DNA of 64,000 nt from Cryobacterium sp. Y50. Its GTDB lineage: Bacteria; Actinomycetota; Actinomycetes; Actinomycetales; Microbacteriaceae. How positions within the stretch are numbered: the stretch's first letter is position 1; every line of letters begins with the position of its first letter. Positions 1 to 9,857 of the stretch are shown here, in pieces. Location of the stretch: NCBI RefSeq assembly GCF_002929805.1, contig NZ_PJJM01000099.1:51216-115215 (forward strand). The letters are read 5' to 3'. The position numbers and the translations under genes were made by a program. Under the pieces are notes generated by a model. The model did no database searches and had not been told where the DNA came from. It saw only the letters and a list, made by a program, of their open reading frames with translations.

Positions 1-258
1 TGCTGGAGCAGCTGCGCCGGACCCGTCGCCGATTGTCACGAGCGGCGTTCCGACCTCGACGGTCTCGTCTTCCTGCACCAGGATGGCTTCAATGATGCCG
101 GCGACCGGGGACGGAATTTCCGTGTCCACCTTGTCGGTCGATACCTCGAGCAGCGGCTCGTCGACCTCCACGCGGTCGCCCACGTTCTTGAGCCAGCGGG
201 TGACCGTGCCCTCTGTGACACTCTCTCCGAGTGCCGGGAGGCTGACGGATTCGCTCAT
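1..258 (-). CDS. sucB: Dihydrolipoamide acyltransferase (E2 of 2-oxo acid dehydrogenase), N-terminal part
   Basis: Partial gene that runs off the left edge of the window. The visible 86 residues are a lipoyl domain, with the lipoyl-lysine in STDKVD at about residue 43. E2 carries acyl groups on the swinging lipoyl arm of the 2-oxoglutarate (or pyruvate) dehydrogenase complex in the cytosol. I chose the ATG at 258 because an AAGGAG site lies 8 nt upstream; an in-frame ATG at 264 sits too close to it. It lies 60 bp downstream of lpdA, the E3 subunit of the same complexes, so the two are probably one operon. Assignment to the succinyl rather than acetyl E2 follows actinobacterial gene order and is the less certain part. 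Confidence 0.85.
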   Translation of the reverse strand, partial: MSESVSLPALGESVTEGTVTRWLKNVGDRVEVDEPLLEVSTDKVDTEIPSPVAGIIEAILVQEDETVEVGTPLVTIGDGSGAAAPA

Positions 259-318
259 GCGCATGTCTCCTTCAAAACCGTTTGTATGTCTGAAAATGGG
301 ATAAGAACAGGTATCCGA

Positions 319-1692
319 CTACATCGCGTGAAGCGGTTTGCCGGCGAGAGCCAGGAAGGCCTCACCCATCGCTTCATTCTGCGTCGGGTGGGCGTGCAGG
401 AACGGGGCAATGTCCTCCGGGTACGCTTCCCAGTTCACAACGAGCTGGCCTTCGCCGATGAGTTCGCCGACACGGGCACCGATCATGTGGATGCCCACGA
501 TGGGACCGTCCTTCACCCGAACGAGCTTGACCGACCCGGCGGTACCGAGAATCGAACTCTTGCCGTTGCCACCGAGGTTGTACTCATAGGTCGAGATCTG
601 CTCGGCACCGAACTTGTCCGCAGCCTTCGCTTCGCTGTAGCCGACGGAGGCAACTTCAGGGTCGCAGTAGGTGACCTTGGGAATGTTGATGTCCTCGACG
701 AGGATCGGGTTCAGGCCGGCGATTTCTTCTGCGACGAAGATTCCCTGCTGAAAACCACGGTGGGCCAGCTGCAGGCCGGGAACGATGTCGCCGACGGCGT
801 AGACGCCGGGGATGTTCGTGGCGAGACGCTTGTCAGTAATGACGAAGCCGCGATCCATGGTGACGCCGACTTCATCGAAGCCGAGTCCGGCCGTGACCGG
901 GCCGCGGCCGACGGCGACGAGCAGCAGGTCGGCCTCGACGGTCGCACCGTTTTCTAAGGTAACGACGACGCCAGCGTCCGACTGCGTGACACTCTGAAAA
1001 CGGATGCCGAGGGAATATTCGATCCCGCGCTTGCGGAACGCGCGTTCCAGCTGCTTCGAGATCGACTCTTCTTCGTTGGGAACGAGGTGCGGGAGGGCTT
1101 CGATGATCGTTACGTCGGCGCCAAAGGACTTCCAGACACTCGCGAACTCGACACCAATCACGCCGCCGCCGAGCACGGCAACCTTCTTGGGCACGTAGTC
1201 CAGGGCCAGAGCGGTCTCGCTCGTGATGACGCGGCCGCCGATCTCGAGGCCCGGCAGCGAACGGGAGTAGGAGCCGGTCGCGAGGATGACGTTCTTGCCG
1301 ACGATCGTATCCTCGCCGACCTGAACGGTCGTGGGGGAGACGAGATGGCCTTCGCCCTCGATCACGGTGATGCCGCGAGCCTTGACCAGGCCCTGCAGCC
1401 CCTTGTACTTGCTCGCGACGATGCCCTCGCGAAACGCGGTGACCGCAGCGATGTCAATGCCCTCAAACGAGGTCTTGACACCGTATTTGGCCGACTCGCG
1501 GCTAACATCGGCGACCTCGGCCGAGTGCAGGAGAGCCTTGGTCGGAATGCAGCCGACGTGCAGGCAGGTGCCGCCAAGTTTGCCCTTCTCGATCAGACCA
1601 ACGGTGAATCCCAGCTGCACGGCCCGCAGCGCTGCTGCGTATCCACCGCTTCCGCCACCGAGAACGACAATGTCAAAGTTCTGTTCCGACAC
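319..1692 (-). CDS. lpdA: Dihydrolipoyl dehydrogenase (E3)
   Basis: FAD-dependent disulfide oxidoreductase of 457 residues that reoxidises the lipoyl group of E2 subunits with NAD+. The N-terminal FAD-binding motif GGGSGG lies near residues 12-17. The redox-active pair is in GGTCLHVGCIP (Cys43 and Cys48). A second nucleotide-binding GGGVIGVEFA motif lies mid-protein, and the C-terminal His-Glu active-site motif is HAHPTQNEA near residues 433-441. Length is normal for the family. The start is a GTG with GGGAG 8 nt upstream. sucB follows on the same strand. A possible promoter is described at 1739-1768. Confidence 0.97.
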   Translation of the reverse strand: MSEQNFDIVVLGGGSGGYAAALRAVQLGFTVGLIEKGKLGGTCLHVGCIPTKALLHSAEVADVSRESAKYGVKTSFEGIDIAAVTAFREGIVASKYKGLQGLVKARGITVIEGEGHLVSPTTVQVGEDTIVGKNVILATGSYSRSLPGLEIGGRVITSETALALDYVPKKVAVLGGGVIGVEFASVWKSFGADVTIIEALPHLVPNEEESISKQLERAFRKRGIEYSLGIRFQSVTQSDAGVVVTLENGATVEADLLLVAVGRGPVTAGLGFDEVGVTMDRGFVITDKRLATNIPGVYAVGDIVPGLQLAHRGFQQGIFVAEEIAGLNPILVEDINIPKVTYCDPEVASVGYSEAKAADKFGAEQISTYEYNLGGNGKSSILGTAGSVKLVRVKDGPIVGIHMIGARVGELIGEGQLVVNWEAYPEDIAPFLHAHPTQNEAMGEAFLALAGKPLHAM

Positions 1693-1738
1693 TCAGCTAC
1701 TCCCTCGCGCTTAACGCTTTGTCACGACGGCCGATGAA

Positions 1739-1768
1739 ATTGTGCTGAACGGCCACGTGGTTTGACAA
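1739..1768 (-). promoter_or_regulatory. Putative lpdA promoter
   Basis: Read on the minus strand, TTGTCA (1768-1763) and CACAAT (1744-1739) are separated by 18 nt. This would place transcription start near 1732 and leave a leader of about 40 nt before lpdA. It is a sequence match only and the -10 is imperfect. Confidence 0.35.
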
Positions 1769-1793
1769 GCTTTTTCTTGCCCCTACGACTGTA

Positions 1794-3281
<1,488 letters not shown>

Positions 3282-3287
3282 ACTTCG

Positions 3288-3293
3288 ATGGTA
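3288..3293 (-). promoter_or_regulatory. -10 element for leaderless pepA
   Basis: TACCAT on the minus strand, followed by 6 nt and then the pepA ATG. If position -7 is 3288, the +1 is the A of the ATG at 3281. No convincing -35 is visible. Confidence 0.5.
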
Positions 3294-3392
3294 GCCACCG
3301 GGAGAAGGATCGCCGGTGGCCGGCAGTGCGAGTGGGCGAGGTGTTCGCTCTCGGCACTCCGTCAGAAGCCACCTAAAACCGGCAGTGCGGAT

Positions 3393-3398
3393 TAGAGT
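3393..3398 (+). promoter_or_regulatory. -10 element for leaderless PAC2 gene
   Basis: TAGAGT with 6 nt before the ATG at 3405, so predicted +1 coincides with the start codon. No Shine-Dalgarno sequence is present. Confidence 0.55.
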
Positions 3399-3404
3399 TA
3401 AAGC

Positions 3405-4328
3405 ATGTTAGACCCTGCTGAGCTGTACGAACTGACCTCGGACGCCGATGGCGTTTCGGAGGGATTACACCTGGTCGCGGGCCTGACCGGCTTTGCGGAT
3501 GCCGGTGGAGCGGTCGCGCAATTCACTGACTATCTCCTCACCAATCTCGAGCACACCGTCGTCGCGTCCTTCGATACGGACGCTCTGCTTGACTACCGAG
3601 CGAGGCGCCCGATCATTTACTTTGATCAGGACCACTTGACCGACTATCAGCCGCCGTCACTGCGCCTTTATCTGGCTCGTGACGAGATCGGACAGCCGTT
3701 CTTGTTCCTGGCCGGGTTCGAGCCCGACTTTCGCTGGGAGCAATTCACGGCCGCTGTGATGCAACTGGTGGATCGGTTCACCGTTGCTTCGACCACCTGG
3801 GTGCATGCCATTCCGATGCCCGTTCCACACACCCGCCCGATCGGTGTGACCGTCAGCGGCAATCGCTCCGACCTGATCGAGAACCGTTCGGTGTGGCGCC
3901 CACACACCCAGGTTGCGGCCAACGTGCTTCACCTGCTCGAATTTCGTCTGCAGGAGCGTGGCGCTTCAACGGTCGGCTACGTTTTGCTGGTCCCGCACTA
4001 CCTGGGCGATACCGAATTTCCCGCGGCGGCGTTGAGCGCGCTGGAAAGCACAAGCGCGTCGACCGGGTTGATCTTTCCCACCGATCGCCTGCGCGAAGCC
4101 AACCGTGAGTTCGTCGCACGGATCAACGACCAAGTGCGGGACAACCCCGAACTGTCCAAGCTCGTTGGCACCCTTGAGCAGCGCTATGACGCGTACATGG
4201 AAGGCAGCCCATTACGGTCACCGCTGACAGACGAAGACGGCGAACTGCCCTCGGCCGACGAAATCGCTGCTGAACTGGAGAATTTCCTGGCTCTGCGTCG
4301 CAGCCGCGACGACGGCCCGTCGGCCTAA
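3405..4328 (+). CDS. PAC2 family protein (first of two)
   Basis: A 307-residue cytosolic protein of the PAC2 family, named after a eukaryotic proteasome assembly chaperone. Its function in actinobacteria is not established. Typical features are the early GLTGFADAGGA segment, the central HAIPMPVPHTRP stretch and the LVPHYLG segment that precedes the acidic, helical C-terminus. Actinobacteria often carry one PAC2 gene near sigA and a second near mshC; this window shows both (see 50306). The ATG at 3405 appears leaderless. It is divergent from pepA and followed by an MFS gene. Confidence 0.85.
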   Translation: MLDPAELYELTSDADGVSEGLHLVAGLTGFADAGGAVAQFTDYLLTNLEHTVVASFDTDALLDYRARRPIIYFDQDHLTDYQPPSLRLYLARDEIGQPFLFLAGFEPDFRWEQFTAAVMQLVDRFTVASTTWVHAIPMPVPHTRPIGVTVSGNRSDLIENRSVWRPHTQVAANVLHLLEFRLQERGASTVGYVLLVPHYLGDTEFPAAALSALESTSASTGLIFPTDRLREANREFVARINDQVRDNPELSKLVGTLEQRYDAYMEGSPLRSPLTDEDGELPSADEIAAELENFLALRRSRDDGPSA

Positions 4329-4382
4329 CGACGGGTACCGACGGGGGCATTCCCAAACTGGGGCAGGCTTGAGCGCGGTAAG

Positions 4383-5726
4383 TTGGGACGAGTGAACTCC
4401 CGTCGATCCACCCTGATCTTTGTCATAGGATCGTTCGCGTACCTGTCTGCCGTGCTCCAGCGCACCTCGATGGGAATTGCGGGGGTGGCAGCTACCGAGC
4501 GTTTCGGCGGCTCGGCTGCCGTGCTCTCGAGCCTCGCGGTTGTGCAGCTCCTGGTCTATGCCGCGGCGCAGATTCCGGTCGGCGTTCTGATCGATCGTTT
4601 TGGGCCGCGCGTGCTCATGATCACCGGCACCGCACTCATGGTGATCGGGCAGGTCACCCTCGCGCTCGCACCGGACATTACTCTTGCCGTCGTGGGCCGT
4701 ATTCTCGTGGGTGCTGGCGATGCGACCATCTTCATCTCCATGATCCGCCTGATCAGCTCGTGGTTCAGCGGCCACATCGTTCCGCTGCTGTCCCAGTGGA
4801 TGGGCAACATCGGCCAGCTCGGGCAGGTTCTGTCCGCGGTCCCCTTGGCCTGGCTGCTGCACACGAGTGGATGGGTGCCGGCCTTTCTCTCGGCCGCCTC
4901 CGTCGCCGTCGTCGCCCTGATAGTGGTCATCATCTTCGTGAGGGACCGCCCCAGCGACATGACCGAGCAGGTCAGGGCGAACAGCCTGGCCATCGCGTTG
5001 ACCCAGCTTCGACACAGTTTCAAACGTCCAGGCACCCAGCTCGGGTTCTGGTCGCACTATGTGACGCAGTCCGCCGGCACCGTGTTCAGCCTGCTCTGGG
5101 GCTATCCGTTCATGGTCTTCGGCCTCGGCTACGAGCCAGCTTTCGCTGCCGCCATGCTGACCGTGCTGGTCGGGGCCGGGCTCGTGTTCGGACCAATTCT
5201 CGGCCTGCTGACGGCACGCCACCCCCTGCGTCGCAGCAATATCGTGCTGGGAATAGTCGCGGGTATCGCTGCCGCCTGGGCGCTCGTTCTGCTCTGGCCC
5301 GGTGTTCCGCCACTCTGGACCATTGTGCTTTTGCTCGTGGTCCTCGGCATTGGCGGTCCCGGTTCGCTTATCGGCTTTGATTTTGCCCGCACCTTTAACC
5401 CGCAACGCAGTCTCGGTTCGGCCAACGGTGTGGTCAACGTCGGCGGGTTCACCGCGAGTTTCGTCACGATGTACCTGGTGGGGCTGCTGCTCGACCTGCA
5501 GAACGGATGGAAGGTCGCCGGAGGAGCGGCCAGCGACCTGTACGCCCTCGATGCCTTCCGGGTGGCGTTCTCGGTGCAATACCTCGTGATCGGCGTCGGC
5601 GTCGGATTTCTGCTGCACGCCCGCCGCCGTACCCGTCGCCAGCTCTCCCGCGATGAGGGAATAGAAGTGGCGCCTATCTGGGTTGCACTATCACGGGCTT
5701 GGAAACGACGTAACGGTCGATCATAG
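4383..5726 (+). CDS. MFS transporter
   Basis: About 447 residues with roughly 12 hydrophobic membrane segments. The loop after TM2 reads LIDRFGPRVLM, the MFS signature region, and a cytosolic loop rich in charged residues divides the two six-helix halves. The substrate cannot be inferred from the sequence. The start is uncertain: TTG at 4383 or GTG at 4392, in the same frame; neither has a strong ribosome binding site. It lies 54 bp downstream of the PAC2 gene and may be cotranscribed with it. Confidence 0.88.
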   Translation: MGRVNSRRSTLIFVIGSFAYLSAVLQRTSMGIAGVAATERFGGSAAVLSSLAVVQLLVYAAAQIPVGVLIDRFGPRVLMITGTALMVIGQVTLALAPDITLAVVGRILVGAGDATIFISMIRLISSWFSGHIVPLLSQWMGNIGQLGQVLSAVPLAWLLHTSGWVPAFLSAASVAVVALIVVIIFVRDRPSDMTEQVRANSLAIALTQLRHSFKRPGTQLGFWSHYVTQSAGTVFSLLWGYPFMVFGLGYEPAFAAAMLTVLVGAGLVFGPILGLLTARHPLRRSNIVLGIVAGIAAAWALVLLWPGVPPLWTIVLLLVVLGIGGPGSLIGFDFARTFNPQRSLGSANGVVNVGGFTASFVTMYLVGLLLDLQNGWKVAGGAASDLYALDAFRVAFSVQYLVIGVGVGFLLHARRRTRRQLSRDEGIEVAPIWVALSRAWKRRNGRS

Positions 5727-5936
5727 TGTGTGGTGTGGCTTGTCGTCCAGATAAACCGTGCAATACTTATTTCTAGGACCCGTTCTGGTCCGGGGTATGT
5801 CTACACCGTGTGGAACTTACAGTGTTGATATGAGCATCCCTGGGCTTGACATGGGTCCAAGTTCTGCCCAAAAACGCATCTGGCACCGTCACCGGTCGCA
5901 CAGAAGCAGGTACGACTCCGCATGAGAGGTGCTCTA

Positions 5937-7199
<1,263 letters not shown>

Positions 7200-7243
7200 A
7201 GAGTGGCGTTGATACGGCAGTCCCGGATCGTGACCCTGCTCTC

Positions 7244-8524
7244 GTGAAGTCGGTGAAGTATGCTCCGGCGATTCTGATTGGTCGAGCGGTTCGGGTTCTG
7301 GCCCGCTGGCGCAAACCTGGTGGTGGCTCGGCCATCCCCGGCGTCGTCGTAAACCGCATCGCGCCTCGTTTCTTGGCCGACACCCTCAACGGCTTTCCGC
7401 TCGGTCTGATCATCGTGACCGGTTCGAGCGGAAAGTCGACGACGACCAAGATGCTCGTCGCCATTCTGCGGGCGCACGGCCTGACCGTGTTCACCAACCA
7501 GTCGACGGCCAATATCAGCCAGGGTTTGACCAGCGCCCTGCTTGAACGGGTCACCCTGACCGGGCGCATCTCCGGTGACGTCGCCGTTCTCGAAATGGAC
7601 GAAGGGCACGGAGCCTTGATCGCCGGGTCGCTGGCTCCACGCGTTGTCGCCCTCACCAACGTCATGGTCGACCAGATCGACCGGTTCCACGACTCCGAGA
7701 TGGTCTCGGCCCTGCTCGGGAAGATTGCTGCCCGCGCCACCGAAACCGTGGTTCTCAATGCCGACGACCGCTACCTCGCCGATGTCGGCGCCCGGCTCGA
7801 ACCGAGCGTACGACTGTCCCGCTACGGTGTCACCGCCGACGTTCTCACTCAGCACCCCCGTGGCCTCGGCTACGCCGACACCACCCAATCGCGTCTGCCC
7901 GCTGGAACGGGACTCCAACTGACCGGAATGGCGGGGCGTACTGCCAAAGTTGATTTTCCTTCCGACGGCGGCAGCCACAGCATTGCACTGCCGGCTCGCG
8001 GCATCCACTACGCCGTTGATGCTCTGACCGCGCTCGGCGCCGCCGAGGCCACGCTGGGGGAGAGTTTCAACCCGGGTACCGCCTGTGCCGCCCTCTCGGC
8101 AATGCCAGCCGTTTTCGGTCGCGGCGAAGTCGTCACCGTCGGCGGTAAGGCGATCGAATTCGTGCTCGTGCAAAACCCGTCGAGCTTTCAGCTCAACGTC
8201 GACAGCCTCGAGGCCGGCACTGAGCAGATCATTGTGATCATCGGCTCCGATGTGCGGGATCCCTCATATTTCTGGCCGGTCGATACTTCGGGGCTCGGTC
8301 ACGTGCTGATCGCCTCCGGGCTGAAGGCGCACGACATCGCCCTGCAGCTGGCCTACGACGGAGTCTCGGTCGATCGTATCGAACCCGACGTCGCGACCGC
8401 ACTGGATGCCTTCCTGGCGCTGCCGGATCCTGTGTTTGGAATGAAAACGATAATCTTCTCGGCCGATGGCATGCGGCGCACTCGCGCCCACCTCGGCCTC
8501 GTCTCCAACGTTGAGGAATCGTAA
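7244..8524 (+). CDS. MurT-like Mur ligase, divergent (no zinc ribbon)
   Basis: 426 residues, Mur ligase superfamily with a C-terminal DUF1727-type domain, as in MurT of the lipid II isoglutaminyl synthase. The P-loop is GSSGKSTTT (residues 60-68) instead of the usual GTNGKTTT, followed by TNQSTANISQGLTSALL. The NADD motif lies near residue 166. Canonical MurT has a Cys4 zinc ribbon after this point; here the whole protein has one Cys (GTACAAL). The C-terminal stretch that normally reads like DxSWxWD reads DPSYFWPVD. The start GTG has no clear ribosome site. Its stop touches the start of the GatD-like gene. It probably activates a carboxylate with ATP, as Mur ligases do; the substrate is inferred to be a D-Glu carboxyl of a cell-wall precursor. 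Confidence 0.82.
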   Translation: MKSVKYAPAILIGRAVRVLARWRKPGGGSAIPGVVVNRIAPRFLADTLNGFPLGLIIVTGSSGKSTTTKMLVAILRAHGLTVFTNQSTANISQGLTSALLERVTLTGRISGDVAVLEMDEGHGALIAGSLAPRVVALTNVMVDQIDRFHDSEMVSALLGKIAARATETVVLNADDRYLADVGARLEPSVRLSRYGVTADVLTQHPRGLGYADTTQSRLPAGTGLQLTGMAGRTAKVDFPSDGGSHSIALPARGIHYAVDALTALGAAEATLGESFNPGTACAALSAMPAVFGRGEVVTVGGKAIEFVLVQNPSSFQLNVDSLEAGTEQIIVIIGSDVRDPSYFWPVDTSGLGHVLIASGLKAHDIALQLAYDGVSVDRIEPDVATALDAFLALPDPVFGMKTIIFSADGMRRTRAHLGLVSNVEES

Positions 8525-9286
8525 ATGACCGCCACGTCAATCGAGCGCCCCTTCACGGTAATCTCGCTGCTGCCCCGTCTCCTCGACACCAACGGCGATG
8601 CCGGCAACGCTCGAGTGCTCGCCCAGCGGGCCCGGTGGAGCGGCCGCGAAGCGCGAGTGGTCGACGTGCATACCCGGTCAGACCTGCCCGAGCACGTCGA
8701 CGCGGTGTCGATCGGATCGGGAACGGATGCTACGCTGCTGCCCGCGAGGGATGCCCTCCGTACCGTAGTGGAGGACCTGCGAGTCTGGTCGAATTCCGGC
8801 GTGCCCATTATGGCTGTCGGCACCGGCTGGGAACTGCTCAGCTGGGGGATCGACCTCATCGATGGAACGGTGATCGACGGCCTCGGGCTAGTCGCCGGCC
8901 ATGCGGTGCCACGCACCCGGCGCGCCACCGACGATATCATCGTGTCGACAAAGTATGGGCGGCTGATCGGGTTCGAGAACCACGCCCGCGACTATGCCGG
9001 CGCCGAAGCGAGCCCGCTGGGCCGAGTGCTCCATGGCACCGGCAATGCGGATGCACCGGCGAGTGGACCGCAGATCGAGGGGCTGACCATGGGTGAGGTG
9101 TTCTGCACCCACCTGCACGGTCCCGTTCTGGCCAAAAACCCCGGGTTGGCCGATCACCTGCTCGAGGCGGCCTTCCGTCGCCGCGGTCTCGCCTATTTCC
9201 GCGGCGCCGTAGCCGAATCCGTCGATGTGACCGCGCGGGTCGCGCGCAACCAGGTTGCATTGCGACTGGGGCAACCAGCCGAATAG
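8525..9286 (+). CDS. GatD-like class I amidotransferase lacking the catalytic Cys
   Basis: 253 residues, clearly homologous to GatD/CobQ-like glutaminase subunits: GFENHARDYAG (about 149-159), a GRVLHGTGN segment, and THLHGPVLAKNP with the catalytic-type His198. The nucleophile elbow, normally xICGGYQLLG, reads AVGTGWELLSWG, with Gly99 (codon 8819-8821) at the Cys position and Thr100 after it. The only Cys is at 194, next to the His motif. The protein should therefore not hydrolyse glutamine by the usual route. The ATG follows the MurT-like stop codon directly, with GAGGAA 6 nt upstream, so the two are translationally coupled and probably form a complex. Confidence 0.85.
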   Translation: MTATSIERPFTVISLLPRLLDTNGDAGNARVLAQRARWSGREARVVDVHTRSDLPEHVDAVSIGSGTDATLLPARDALRTVVEDLRVWSNSGVPIMAVGTGWELLSWGIDLIDGTVIDGLGLVAGHAVPRTRRATDDIIVSTKYGRLIGFENHARDYAGAEASPLGRVLHGTGNADAPASGPQIEGLTMGEVFCTHLHGPVLAKNPGLADHLLEAAFRRRGLAYFRGAVAESVDVTARVARNQVALRLGQPAE

Positions 9287-9411
9287 CGGGCGGTCAGAAT
9301 GCAGCCAGCCGGGCGTTAACGAGGAAACCGCGCAACGAGACTGGCCTGAGCCAGCCGCGCGCGCGGCATCCGTTCGACGTCAGCTAGAGCCGACTAAGGT
9401 TAGACGATCAG

Positions 9412-9663
9412 CTATGAACGCTGGTCTTCGAGCAGACGACTCGACTCGTCGTGCCAGCTCTCGGCAATGCTCGCGAGCTTCTCTTGATGCTTGCGGCCAT
9501 GGTGAGCACAGAACAGCAATTCACTGTTCTTCACGACGACGCGAATATAGGCTTGGGCACCGCAGGCATCGCAGCGGTCGGCTGCGGTGAGCTGGTGGGG
9601 GGCGCCCTGCTTGTTTTCAGCACCGTTGTCTACAGCACCATTTTCGGTGGCGATCTGGGACAT
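9412..9663 (-). CDS. DUF7455-type small zinc-binding protein
   Basis: 83 residues. A Gly/Asn-rich start precedes a compact core with CDACGAQAY (about 31-39), then ELLFCAHHGRKH (about 48-59), a likely Cys3His zinc site. The family is conserved in actinobacteria, usually close to the principal sigma factor and parE, and its function is unknown. A strong GGAGGAG site lies just upstream of the ATG. It is divergent from parE. Confidence 0.8.
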   Translation of the reverse strand: MSQIATENGAVDNGAENKQGAPHQLTAADRCDACGAQAYIRVVVKNSELLFCAHHGRKHQEKLASIAESWHDESSRLLEDQRS

Positions 9664-9843
9664 ATTCTCCTCCTCCAGACTTTATTGCTTGAACCCTTTC
9701 ACTAATGTAAACACGGCCTGGCTGGATTTGCGCGGTGATTGGGCGGTATTTCGCTCACCGCGTAGCCGCGTTGCTCAGTTGTGACCCGCGCATGACGGGA
9801 GGGGTCGGCGGGCGTTGCGCGAAGGCACCCCGGTTGGCCCCGG

Positions 9844-9849
9844 TATTCT
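9844..9849 (+). promoter_or_regulatory. -10 element for near-leaderless parE
   Basis: TATTCT; predicted +1 at about 9856, two nt before the GTG start at 9858. No Shine-Dalgarno sequence is visible before this GTG, which supports the leaderless reading. Confidence 0.45.
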
Positions 9850-9857
9850 TGACTGTT

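Noticed and set aside
4218-5618. Minus-strand open frame of about 466 codons
   Set aside because: Antisense to the MFS transporter gene; composition (many His, Asp, Glu, Gln) is that of a shadow frame and there is no ribosome site or motif.
9735-9857. Longer start for parE
   Set aside because: The 41 extra residues are not conserved in type II topoisomerases and overlap the region needed for a promoter; GTG 9858 fits the family start.
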